From Clostridia bacterium (GTDB taxonomy: Bacteria; Bacillota; Clostridia; Christensenellales; UBA1242): DNA of 48,589 bases. Positions within the stretch are counted from its first letter, which is position 1, and each line of letters starts with the position of its first letter. This document shows, piece after piece, positions 7,704 through 14,420 of this stretch. A program made the position numbers and the translations under genes. Below the pieces are notes generated by a model, which saw only the letters and a program-made list of their open reading frames with translations, did no database searches and was not told where the DNA came from. The DNA lies in the NCBI GenBank assembly GCA_017464845.1, contig JAFTYD010000005.1, positions 1-48,589 of the forward strand. The letters run 5' to 3'.

Positions 7704-8810
7704 ATGCAATATCAATCTTTGTATAGAAAATATAGACCTAAAAATTTTGATGAGGTTATTGGTCAAGAACATATAACAAAAACTTTACAAAATCAAATTA
7801 TGAGTAACAAAATTGGTCATGCTTATCTTTTTACTGGCACAAGAGGTGTTGGTAAAACTAGTATTGCAAAAATATTTGCAAAAGCTGTAAATTGTGAAAA
7901 TAATAAAAATGGTTCACCTTGTTTTGAGTGCGAAACATGTAATAGGCTTGCAAATGAAACAGATATCAACATAATTGAATTAGATGCTGCTTCAAACAAC
8001 AAAGTTGATGATATTAGAGAAATAAGAGAAAAAGTTAAATTTACTCCAGTTGGAGCAAAATATAAAGTTTATATCATTGACGAAGTTCATATGCTTACCG
8101 ATTCTGCTTTCAATGCGCTTTTGAAAACTTTGGAAGAACCACCTTCTTATGTTATTTTCATTCTTGCAACAACTGAAATTCACAAACTACCTCAAACTAT
8201 TCTTTCTAGATGTATTAGGTTTGATTTTAGACTTGTTTCAACTTTGGAACTTACAAATCACTTGAAACATATTTTTGATATAGAAGGAATAAAATATGAA
8301 GATGAAGCTTTGAAACTTATTGCTTCTGCCGGTGAAGGTAGTGTGAGAGATACTCTTTCAATTGCTGATTCTGTAGTAGCATATTCAGGTGGGAATGTAA
8401 CAAAAGATGGCGTACTTAAAATATTAGGCACAACTGATTATGATTTAATACTTAGTTTTTATGACTATTTAATAAATAAAGATGCTGGTGGAATTTTAGG
8501 TCTTATTGATAAAATGGAAGAAAGTGGAAAAAATCTTCCTGTGTTTGCAAAAGATGTTTCAAAACATGCAAGAAATTTGCTTGTTTGCAAAACTTGTAAA
8601 GACCCAGATAAGATTTTAAATCTTCCAAAAGAAATTCTTGAAAAGTTTAAAGAACAATCAACAAAAATTGAAGAAAAGAAACTTATTAGTTTTATGCAAA
8701 TCTTTTCAGGAATTGAAGCAGAACTTAGATATACACTTTCAACAAGATTATTGCTTGAAACAGTTTCACTTTCTGCAATCTATGGAGATGATCAAGTAAA
8801 AAAAAACTAA
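7704..8810 (+). CDS. dnaX: DNA polymerase III clamp-loader subunit DnaX, short (gamma-like) form
   Basis: 368-aa AAA+ ATPase of the replicative clamp loader, which opens and loads the beta clamp. Domains I-III are complete: start MQYQSLYRKYRPKNFDEVIGQ, Walker A GTRGVGKTS (residues 45-53), a zinc module with Cys64, Cys73, Cys76 and Cys79, Walker B VYIIDEVHML, sensor/arginine-finger region LSRCIRFDF, then the domain III collar. The start at 7704 has AGGAG five bases upstream; the ATG-less extension further upstream is excluded by the promoter. Reading in frame 0 stops at 8808-8810, directly after a run of nine A (8798-8806). Typical tau-type DnaX proteins run to 480-560 aa. The missing C-terminal part is encoded in the -1 frame immediately downstream (next entry). 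The dnaX-ybaB-recR order is the usual one. Confidence 0.95.
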   Translation: MQYQSLYRKYRPKNFDEVIGQEHITKTLQNQIMSNKIGHAYLFTGTRGVGKTSIAKIFAKAVNCENNKNGSPCFECETCNRLANETDINIIELDAASNNKVDDIREIREKVKFTPVGAKYKVYIIDEVHMLTDSAFNALLKTLEEPPSYVIFILATTEIHKLPQTILSRCIRFDFRLVSTLELTNHLKHIFDIEGIKYEDEALKLIASAGEGSVRDTLSIADSVVAYSGGNVTKDGVLKILGTTDYDLILSFYDYLINKDAGGILGLIDKMEESGKNLPVFAKDVSKHARNLLVCKTCKDPDKILNLPKEILEKFKEQSTKIEEKKLISFMQIFSGIEAELRYTLSTRLLLETVSLSAIYGDDQVKKN

Positions 8811-9151
8811 CAATTGAAAATCATAAAACAACTTCAACAAAACTTGATGTAAAAAATGTTTGGGGAAAAGTTGTTTTGTATTTGAAAGAAAGAAAAAAAG
8901 TTGCTCTTCATGTTGCATGTGGTGATATTACAGATGTTGAAATAAAAAATGGAACTTTGATTATAAGAAACAGAGATGATTTCTTGATTGGAGTTATCAG
9001 TGAAGGGAAAAAAGAAATTGAACAAGCCTTGAATTGGCAAGGTCTTAATATGCAGGTTTCTGTTGAAAAAATACAAACTGTTTTACCTGAACATGAACAA
9101 GATATATCAAAACTTAAACTTGCTGTTGGAAATAAATTAAAAATAAAATAA
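7704..9151 (+). CDS. dnaX: DnaX long (tau-like) form by -1 shift at an A9 run
   Basis: A one-base backward shift at the A9 run (8798-8806; slip heptamer A AAA AAC at 8801-8807) joins frame 0 to a frame that stays open to the stop at 9149-9151. The product would be about 482 aa. The added 115 residues begin LTIENHKTTSTKLDVKNVW, then GKVVLYLKERKKVALHVACG and a region containing IKNGTLIIRNRDDF and ALNWQGLNMQVSVEKI. This is the pattern of a DnaX C-terminal domain (W..V...L.....V..HV.....V....N..LII). An SD-like GGAG (8784-8787) lies 10 bases before the A run, as in E. coli dnaX, where an internal SD stimulates -1 shifting. A 10-bp inverted repeat (8825-8834 with 8868-8877) follows downstream, somewhat far for a stimulator. 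Transcript slippage adding one A would give the same protein. If the true run is A10, this is simply the normal uninterrupted gene. Confidence 0.7.
8784..8807 (+). promoter_or_regulatory. Candidate programmed frameshift / slippage site in dnaX
   Basis: GGAG (8784-8787), a 10-base gap, then A9 and C (8798-8807). The zero frame reads GTA AAA AAA AAC TAA. The same combination of internal SD and A-rich slip site is known from dnaX genes: E. coli (A AAA AAG, ribosomal) and Thermus (A9, transcriptional). Confidence 0.65.
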
Positions 9152-9164
9152 AGGAGAATTAATT

Positions 9165-9485
9165 ATGGCATACGGAAATTTTGGTGGATTTGGTGGAGGA
9201 AATCTCCAACAACTTATGAGACAAGCTCAAAAAATGCAAGATGATATGAAAAAGACAAGAGATGAAATTGATGCAACTGAATACACATCAACTGTTGGTG
9301 GTGGTATGGTTGAAATAACAATGATGGGAAACAAAACATTAAAGGCAATAAAAATTAAACCTGAAGTTGTTGATCCAGATGATGTTGAAATGCTTGAAGA
9401 TTTAATTGTTTCTGCTGTAAATGATGTTATTAAGAAAATTACAACAGAAGAACAAACTAGACTTCCTAATATTCCAGGAATGTAA
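9165..9485 (+). CDS. YbaB/EbfC-family nucleoid-associated protein
   Basis: 106-aa protein with the family layout: a Gly/Phe-rich N-terminus (AYGNFGGFGGGNLQQLMRQAQKMQDDM), a long helix, the beta strands around VGGGMVEITMMGNKTLKAIKIKPEVVDPDDVEMLEDLI, and a C-terminal helix ending LPNIPGM. Members form tweezer-like dimers that bind DNA without strict specificity. AAAGGAG lies upstream of the ATG. It sits 13 bases after the dnaX -1-frame stop and 14 bases before recR, the standard dnaX-ybaB-recR arrangement linked to recombinational repair. Confidence 0.94.
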   Translation: MAYGNFGGFGGGNLQQLMRQAQKMQDDMKKTRDEIDATEYTSTVGGGMVEITMMGNKTLKAIKIKPEVVDPDDVEMLEDLIVSAVNDVIKKITTEEQTRLPNIPGM

Positions 9486-9499
9486 TAAAAAGGTAAATT

Positions 9500-10096
9500 A
9501 TGAACGATTTTGATGAATCTATTGAAAGACTTATTGAGTATTTTAGAACTCTTCCAGGTGTAGGTAAAAAAACTGCTCAAAGATATGCTTTTTCTATTAT
9601 TGAAGGAGAAAAATTAAGAGCAGAAAATTTTGCAAGTGCTATTGTGGAAGCGAAGGAAAAAATTCACTTTTGCAAAGAATGTGGAAATTATACAAGTCAA
9701 GAAATTTGTCCTATTTGTGAAAGTAGAGATAAAAAAGTAATATGTGTTGTCAAAGAACCTAAAGATATTATCGCTATGGAAAAAATTAAATCTTATAGTG
9801 GTGTTTATCATGTTCTTTTTGGTACTATTAGTCCTCTTGAAAATCGTGGGCCTAACGATATCAAAATAAGAGAACTTTTAAACAGAGTTCAACAAAACAA
9901 TGTTACTGAAGTTATTATGGCAACAAATCCTGATGTTGAAGGTGATGCAACTGCAATGTATATTGCAAAGCTTTTAAAACCTTTCAATATAAAAGTTACA
10001 AGACTTGCACAAGGTGTTTCTATTGGTAGTGATTTGGAATTTGCTGATGAAGTAACTCTTGAAAGAGCTATGCAATCAAGAAGAGAAATTGATTAA
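9500..10096 (+). CDS. recR: Recombination mediator protein RecR
   Basis: 198 aa, the normal RecR length. It carries the N-terminal helix-hairpin-helix (RTLPGVGKKTAQRYAF, about residues 16-31), the zinc finger with Cys58, Cys61, Cys70 and Cys73, and a Toprim domain (VICVVKEPKDIIAMEK near 79; ATNPDVEGDATA near 140). The C-terminal end, TRLAQGVSIGSDLEFADEVTL, is the conserved family tail. RecR with RecO helps load RecA on gapped DNA coated with SSB. Last gene of the dnaX operon, followed by a strong terminator. Confidence 0.97.
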   Translation: MNDFDESIERLIEYFRTLPGVGKKTAQRYAFSIIEGEKLRAENFASAIVEAKEKIHFCKECGNYTSQEICPICESRDKKVICVVKEPKDIIAMEKIKSYSGVYHVLFGTISPLENRGPNDIKIRELLNRVQQNNVTEVIMATNPDVEGDATAMYIAKLLKPFNIKVTRLAQGVSIGSDLEFADEVTLERAMQSRREID

Positions 10097-10102
10097 TAAA
10101 AT

Positions 10103-10131
10103 AAAGAACTAATAGCTTTAGTTCTTTTTTT
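10103..10131 (+). terminator. Terminator of the dnaX-ybaB-recR operon
   Basis: Perfect 9-bp stem AAAGAACTA / TAGTTCTTT (10103-10111 and 10119-10127) and T-tract. Confidence 0.85.
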
Positions 10132-10171
10132 ATGCTGTAAATTGACTAAGAAAGTAAGTTTATTATTTTTG

Positions 10172-10200
10172 TTGTAAAATAATTTATTTTATGTTATATT
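10172..10200 (+). promoter_or_regulatory. argS promoter with extended -10
   Basis: TTGTAA (10172-10177), 17 bp ending in TGt, TATATT (10195-10200). The leader is only about 20 nt, too short for a T-box. Confidence 0.65.
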
Positions 10201-10225
10201 AAAGTGTAAAAAAATTGAGGTTATT

Positions 10226-11998
10226 ATGGATATTAAAAAAATTATAGAAAGTCTTATACAAAAAGCTTGTAAAAATTTAGGATATGAAAACAAAGAGGTT
10301 GTTTGCTCTTTTTCAAATAGACCAGAACTTTGTGATTTTCAATGTAATTATGCAATGGTAAATTGTAAAAGTCTTGGAAAAGCTCCTTTTGATGTTGCTG
10401 AAGAAATAATAAATGAATTAAATAAAGAAGAAAATGATTTGTTTATTTTTTCTGCTGTTAGACCTGGATTTATTAATATCAAATTGACAGACGTTGCATT
10501 TTCAAAAATAGCAAATGATTTGTTGAGTGATGAAAATTTAGGAATTCAAAAGAATGATGTAAAAAGAAAGATTATCATCGATTATGGTGGAGCAAACGTT
10601 GCAAAAGAACTTCATGTTGGTCATTTGCGTTCTCCAATTATTGGTGAAAGTTTAAAAAGACTTTGCAAACTTTTGGGTGATGAAGTTATTAGTGATGTTC
10701 ACTTAGGTGATTACGGACTTCAAATGGGATTAACTGTTTTGCAACTTGAAGAAGATGGACTATTGGATTATTATTTTGGAAAAAGTAATGAAAAGATTGA
10801 AATAACTTTGAGTATGTTAAATTCTGCTTATCCAAAGGCAAGCAAGAGAAAGAAAGAAGATGAGGAATTTAGAAAAAAAGCAGACCTTTATACTTTATAT
10901 ATTCAACAAAAAAAAGAACCATATCTTACAATTTATAAGGAAATAAGAAGCAAATCTGTTGAACAAATTAAAAAGAATTATGAAGATCTCAATGCTACAT
11001 TTGATTTGTGGCTTGGCGAAAGTGATGCAAGTGAATATACAGATAGAACCGTAAAACTTTTTATTGATAAAGGTCTTACAAGAGAAAGTGAAGGTTCTTT
11101 GATTGTTGATGTTGCAAGAGAAGGAGAACATATACCTATTCCAAAAAAATCTCCTGATGAAGTACAAAGATACGAAAATCCAATGCCACCTGCAATTATT
11201 AAAAAATATAATGGTAGTGATTTGTATGCAACAACTGATATTGCAACAATCCTTATGAGAAATGAAACTTACAATCCTGATGAAATAATTTACATTGTAG
11301 ATTCAAGACAAAATCAACACTTTGAACAAGTTTTTAGATGTTGTAAAATGGCAGGAATTTCTCCTGAAAATCAAAAATTAACTTTCATTGGTTTTGGTAC
11401 AATGAACGGAAAAGACGGAAAACCATTCAAAACAAGAGATGGTGGATTAATTAAACTTGAAGATATTATTAACCTTTTAAAAGACAAAGCAAGCGAAAAA
11501 TTAAAGTCAAATGGTGTAGAACAAGATGATGACAATATGGCGCTTAAAATCGGCGTTGCTGCTATGAAATTTGGCGATTTATCAAATAATGTGTTAAAAG
11601 ATTATGTGTTTGATATTGACAAATTTTTATCATTTGAAGGAAAAACAGGACCATACTTGCAATACACTCTTGTTAGAATTGCATCAATAAAAAGAAAAAT
11701 TGAAGCAAAAGCTAGTGAAATTGTTATTGATAATGATGATGAAAGAAGAATAATAATTTCATTATTAAAATTAATTTCATCTTATGGTATTTGTTATAAA
11801 GATAAGTCATTAAACTTGTTATGCTTGTCAAGTTATGAACTTGCAAGTAGTTTTTCAACATTCTACAATAATCACAAAATTTTGACAGAAAATGATGAAA
11901 ATAAGAGAAATAGTTACTTAGCTTTATGTGATTTAGTTTATAAGGAACTTGCTCTTGCATTGAATGTACTTGCTATTGATGTTGTTGATAGAATGTAA
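10226..11998 (+). CDS. argS: Arginyl-tRNA synthetase
   Basis: 590-aa class I synthetase charging tRNA-Arg. The N-terminal Add-1 domain (about residues 1-90) leads to the catalytic core with PNVAKELHVGH-like sequence, here GGANVAKELHVGHLRSPI near 127-144, where the HIGH motif reads HVGH. The KMSKS-loop region has the arginyl form PFKTRDGG near 400. The C-terminal DALR anticodon-binding domain includes FEGKTGPYLQYTLVRI near 475 and ends LNVLAIDVVDRM. Family members usually have a P in the first motif (PN.AK); here it is a G (GGANVAK), a small deviation. The ATG has GAGG upstream. Single-gene unit with its own promoter. Confidence 0.96.
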   Translation: MDIKKIIESLIQKACKNLGYENKEVVCSFSNRPELCDFQCNYAMVNCKSLGKAPFDVAEEIINELNKEENDLFIFSAVRPGFINIKLTDVAFSKIANDLLSDENLGIQKNDVKRKIIIDYGGANVAKELHVGHLRSPIIGESLKRLCKLLGDEVISDVHLGDYGLQMGLTVLQLEEDGLLDYYFGKSNEKIEITLSMLNSAYPKASKRKKEDEEFRKKADLYTLYIQQKKEPYLTIYKEIRSKSVEQIKKNYEDLNATFDLWLGESDASEYTDRTVKLFIDKGLTRESEGSLIVDVAREGEHIPIPKKSPDEVQRYENPMPPAIIKKYNGSDLYATTDIATILMRNETYNPDEIIYIVDSRQNQHFEQVFRCCKMAGISPENQKLTFIGFGTMNGKDGKPFKTRDGGLIKLEDIINLLKDKASEKLKSNGVEQDDDNMALKIGVAAMKFGDLSNNVLKDYVFDIDKFLSFEGKTGPYLQYTLVRIASIKRKIEAKASEIVIDNDDERRIIISLLKLISSYGICYKDKSLNLLCLSSYELASSFSTFYNNHKILTENDENKRNSYLALCDLVYKELALALNVLAIDVVDRM

Positions 11999-12028
11999 TT
12001 TGGACTAAAAAAATTTGAGAAAAACATA

Positions 12029-12057
12029 TTGACAACATAAAAATTATGTGTTATTAT
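12029..12057 (+). promoter_or_regulatory. Strong promoter of the 62-aa gene
   Basis: Consensus TTGACA (12029-12034), 17 bp ending in TGt, TATTAT (12052-12057). Confidence 0.78.
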
Positions 12058-12087
12058 TAGGCATAAGATAAAAGGAGACAGTAAGTA

Positions 12088-12276
12088 ATGAGCAGAAATA
12101 AAGAGATTTATTCATTAAACAATAATAAAATTGAATTGAAATTATATCAACCTTTTGTTAGTGCAATTGTGGCTCCAGACCTTGGAAGAATTGAAAAGGT
12201 TAATACTGGCGAAATAACTAATGTTGGAAGAGCTAAAGGTGCTTTCCAATCTAAAGATGTTGATATGGTTAGATAA
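12088..12276 (+). CDS. Small unknown 62-aa protein
   Basis: Family not recognised. A short soluble protein (MSRNKEIYSLNNNKIELKLY...VDMVR) with mixed charge, no Cys, signal peptide or membrane segment. The middle, QPFVSAIVAPDLGRIEKVN, reads like two beta strands around a turn. Despite its size it is clearly a gene: near-consensus promoter with extended -10, AAAGGAGA binding site ten bases before ATG, and a perfect terminator just behind. That combination suggests high expression as a monocistronic message. It is not HicA-like, so it is not the partner of the HicB-like gene that follows. Confidence 0.8.
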   Translation: MSRNKEIYSLNNNKIELKLYQPFVSAIVAPDLGRIEKVNTGEITNVGRAKGAFQSKDVDMVR

Positions 12277-12288
12277 TTTTTTTGATAT

Positions 12289-12321
12289 TAAAAATCTATG
12301 TGAATTCATAGATTTTTTTTA
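12289..12321 (+). terminator. Terminator of the 62-aa gene
   Basis: Perfect 10-bp stem AAAATCTATG / CATAGATTTT (12291-12300, 12307-12316), then T8. Confidence 0.88.
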
Positions 12322-12367
12322 TTTTAATGCATATCTTAATATTATGAAAAAATTTTAATAAAACATT

Positions 12368-12396
12368 TTGATAAATATATTTTTTTATGTTATTAT
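12368..12396 (+). promoter_or_regulatory. Promoter of the HicB-like gene
   Basis: TTGATA (12368-12373), 17 bp ending in TGt, TATTAT (12391-12396); about 50-nt leader to the ATG at 12456. Confidence 0.65.
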
Positions 12397-12455
12397 ATTT
12401 ATATAATTTTTAAAATTTGTTTTATTAAGAAAATAAGTGCTTTAAAGGAGAGTCA

Positions 12456-12926
12456 ATGTTACAATTTATTTATCCTGCTGTATTTTTGAAAACATCAGAT
12501 TCATATAAGGTATTAATACCTGACTTAGATTTGACCACAGATGGCGATGATATTTCTCACGCTTATCTTTTTGCGAAAGATTTACTTAGGGTGTATTTTT
12601 CTTATGTAACAAAATATGACCTTGATTATAATTTACCTTCAAAATTTGAAGATATTCAATCTCGTTGTGGAACAAATCAACATGCTCTTTTGATTGATAT
12701 TATAATTCCAGAAGAAGGCGAATCTGAAAATCTTGCAGAAAATGAAAGAGCTCAAAATAATACCCAAGAATCAAGTGAAAAAACTCAAAATGAAGAAGCT
12801 TTTGAAGAATATGAAATGTTTGATGATGACATCATTTTGGAAGAAGATGATTACGATGATGATGACGATGATGAAATCGAACAATACGAATATTCAGATG
12901 ACGATGATGAAGATGAAGAAGACTAA
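12456..12926 (+). CDS. HicB-like domain protein with poly-acidic tail
   Basis: 156 aa in two parts. Residues 1-90 resemble the HicB-type fold: YPAVFLKTSDSYKVLIPDLD, a Gly-Asp turn, then SHAYLFAKDLLRVYF, matching the usual YPAvf...y.v.fPDlpg...Gd...eA...A...L pattern. The last 65 residues are extremely acidic, with runs such as DDDDDDE and DDDDEDEED and no DNA-binding helix. True HicB antitoxins have a ribbon-helix-helix or HTH after this domain and lie next to hicA; neither is seen. So it is an orphan HicB-fold protein of unknown role, not a demonstrable antitoxin. AAAGGAG lies upstream of the ATG. The terminator stem begins inside the last codons, so stop codon and hairpin loop coincide. Confidence 0.8.
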   Translation: MLQFIYPAVFLKTSDSYKVLIPDLDLTTDGDDISHAYLFAKDLLRVYFSYVTKYDLDYNLPSKFEDIQSRCGTNQHALLIDIIIPEEGESENLAENERAQNNTQESSEKTQNEEAFEEYEMFDDDIILEEDDYDDDDDDEIEQYEYSDDDDEDEED

Positions 12927-12944
12927 TTTCTTCATCTTTTTTTT
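12912..12944 (+). terminator. Terminator overlapping the end of the HicB-like gene
   Basis: 9-bp stem GATGAAGAA / TTCTTCATC (12912-12920, 12928-12936), loop containing the TAA stop, then T8. Confidence 0.85.
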
Positions 12945-12966
12945 ATTTAAAACAACTTAAAAACTC

Positions 12967-12995
12967 TTGACAATATAATTAATATATGATATATT
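12967..12995 (+). promoter_or_regulatory. rpmG-secE-nusG promoter
   Basis: Consensus TTGACA (12967-12972), 17 bp ending in TGa, TATATT (12990-12995). The predicted +1 is near 13002. Confidence 0.78.
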
Positions 12996-13002
12996 CAATA
13001 TG

Positions 13003-13035
13003 ACACTATCGCATTAGCGGGGTGTTAGTTTTTTT
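13003..13035 (+). promoter_or_regulatory. 5'-terminal hairpin with U-tract in the rpmG leader
   Basis: ACAC (13003-13006) pairs with GTGT (13022-13025) and, within, CGC pairs with GCG around an ATTA loop (13010-13019); then comes T7 (13029-13035). The hairpin starts at the predicted +1, so the mRNA would begin with this structure. It could act as an attenuator or as a 5' stabilising stem-loop. The fold was read by eye. Confidence 0.5.
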
Positions 13036-13051
13036 GTTAGGAGATAAATAT

Positions 13052-13213
13052 ATGGCTACACCAAAGCGTAAAATCATCACACTTGAATGTACAGAGTGTA
13101 AAAACAGAAACTATTCATCATCAAAAAATGTTAAAGAAAACAGTGATAGAATAGAAATCAAAAAATTCTGTCCAACTTGCAATAAAAGAACAGTTCATAA
13201 GGAAACTAAATAG
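13052..13213 (+). CDS. rpmG: Ribosomal protein L33, zinc-binding form
   Basis: 53-aa 50S protein. The sequence [20 protein letters not shown] is typical of L33, and Cys13, Cys16, Cys40 and Cys43 form the two CxxC pairs of the zinc-binding (C+) type. The ATG at 13052 is chosen because TAGGAGAT lies just upstream and L33 starts here in other species; an upstream start at 13022 falls in the leader hairpin. First gene of rpmG-secE-nusG, an arrangement common in Bacillota. Confidence 0.96.
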   Translation: MATPKRKIITLECTECKNRNYSSSKNVKENSDRIEIKKFCPTCNKRTVHKETK

Positions 13214-13237
13214 TTTTCAAAATTCATGGGAGGTTTT

Positions 13238-13666
13238 ATGTCAAAGAATAAAAAAAATATTGAAGACAAAACCGAAGAAGTCGTTTTAGAAGATAGAGAT
13301 GCAGAAGTTAATGTTGATTCAACACCAGTTGAAGAAGCTGTAGTTGAAGAACAAGCAGTTGTTGATAAAAAAGAAAAAAACAAGCAAAATAAAAACAACG
13401 ACAATAATGCAGAAAATTTAAAAAAGAAATCTAACGATAATAAGAAAGACAAAAATGGAAAAAAGAAAAAGCAAAATAAAAACAAAGTGTCTATAACTCA
13501 ATCTGTTAGAGGTACTATGTCTGAACTTAAAAAAGTTACTTGGCCAACTTTTAAAGAAGTTGTAAAAAGAACTGGAGTTGTTCTTGTTTTTGTTCTTGTT
13601 TTTGGAGTTCTCATTTTTGGTATTGATTCATTACTTGGTTTTCTTGTTAAATTGCTTCAAGGATAA
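13238..13666 (+). CDS. secE: Preprotein translocase subunit SecE with long charged N-terminus
   Basis: 142 aa. The C-terminal 60 residues are a typical short bacterial SecE: an amphipathic helix with SELKKVTWPTFKEVVKRT, then a single transmembrane segment VVLVFVLVFGVLIFGIDSLL. SecE clamps SecY in the membrane channel for protein export. Most single-span SecE proteins have only 60-75 aa; here about 80 extra residues precede the core, first acidic (EDKTEEVVLEDRDAEVNVD), then dense in Lys and Asn. The start at 13238 has GGGAGG (13228-13233) five bases upstream, so the extension is translated. It lies between rpmG and nusG as in most bacteria. Confidence 0.93.
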   Translation: MSKNKKNIEDKTEEVVLEDRDAEVNVDSTPVEEAVVEEQAVVDKKEKNKQNKNNDNNAENLKKKSNDNKKDKNGKKKKQNKNKVSITQSVRGTMSELKKVTWPTFKEVVKRTGVVLVFVLVFGVLIFGIDSLLGFLVKLLQG

Positions 13667-13683
13667 ACTTTTAAGGAGATATA

Positions 13684-14214
13684 ATGGAACATTCTAACGA
13701 ACCTAAATGGTATGTTCTTCATACCTTTTCTGGATATGAAAATGTCGCAAAGGAAAATCTTGAAACTGTTGTAGATAAATTTGGTCTTTCAAATAGAATT
13801 TTTGATATTATTATTCCAACTGAAGATGTTATTGAAGAAAAAAATGGAAAAAAGAAACTTGTTACTAGAAAATCTATGCCTTGCTATATTTTAGTAAAAA
13901 TGATTTATGGCGATGATCTTTGGCATAATATCACAAGAACTAGAGGAATAACTGGTTTCGTTGGTCCAAAAGGAAGACCTTTAGCTTTAACAGAAGAAGA
14001 AGTTATCAAACTTCGTCTTGAAAAGATTAATGTTGAAACTGACCTTGCAGTTGGTGATAAAGTTGAAATTATTGATGGTCCTCTTGATAAAATGATTGGA
14101 ACAATCAATAATGTTGATTCTGAAAATAATAATGTTACAGTTTCTGTAGAAATGTTTGGTAGAGAAACATCAGTAGATCTTGAATTTAATCAAGTTCGTA
14201 AAATTACTCAATAA
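13684..14214 (+). CDS. nusG: Transcription termination/antitermination factor NusG
   Basis: 176 aa, normal length. The NGN domain begins KWYVLHTFSGYENVAKENLE and contains YILVKM and the RGITGFVG segment (about 90-97). The C-terminal KOW domain spans about 120-176 with VGDKVEIIDGPLDKMIGTI. NusG binds RNA polymerase and couples transcription to Rho, ribosomes or pausing, depending on species. AAGGAGAT precedes the ATG; 17 bases separate it from secE. No obvious terminator lies between it and the rplK leader. Confidence 0.97.
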   Translation: MEHSNEPKWYVLHTFSGYENVAKENLETVVDKFGLSNRIFDIIIPTEDVIEEKNGKKKLVTRKSMPCYILVKMIYGDDLWHNITRTRGITGFVGPKGRPLALTEEEVIKLRLEKINVETDLAVGDKVEIIDGPLDKMIGTINNVDSENNNVTVSVEMFGRETSVDLEFNQVRKITQ

Positions 14215-14344
14215 TTTTGTTAATGTTTTTCTTCAAAAACTTTTATGTTTATATAAATTAAGATTTAGTTTGTATAAATCACACAATGAACTTGATAGTT
14301 CAAAATATGGTTTTTTCAACATATTTATGTTGTTAAAATAAAAA

Positions 14345-14406
14345 TTTGTCCGTCATGACATTAAACTGACAAAATTAGTGGGAGAGTAGAAAACTCGAAT
14401 TACCAC
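14345..14406 (+). promoter_or_regulatory. rplK-rplA leader with L1-binding-like motif
   Basis: A hairpin with GTGG (14378-14381) pairing to CCAC (14403-14406) and GAG (14382-14384) to CTC (14394-14396), leaving an unpaired GAATTA on the 3' side. This GTGGGAG...CTC...TTACCAC layout is the known L1-binding leader placed before rplK-rplA, where L1 represses its own operon, and it ends just before the AAGGAG site. A second hairpin (TTTGTC 14345-14350 with GACAAA 14368-14373) lies upstream, as do two more small palindromes (14286-14301, 14318-14333). The remainder of the 206-base gap after nusG shows no gene. Confidence 0.7.
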
Positions 14407-14420
14407 ATAAGGAGATTAAA

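Noticed and set aside
8876-9151. Separate 91-aa gene after dnaX
   Set aside because: It would start at a TTG with no SD; the same frame is open back to the A9 run and continues the DnaX sequence, so it is the DnaX C-terminus.
9227-9580. 117-aa minus-strand frame over ybaB
   Set aside because: Antisense shadow of a conserved gene with strong SD and family match.
10131-10225. T-box riboswitch before argS
   Set aside because: The promoter leaves a leader of only about 20 bases.
12088-12926. hicAB toxin-antitoxin pair
   Set aside because: The 62-aa product has no HicA features, has its own terminator, and the HicB-like protein lacks a DNA-binding domain.
14221-14280. Separate rplK promoter (TATAAA near 14273)
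   Set aside because: No matching -35 was found; read-through from nusG is equally possible.
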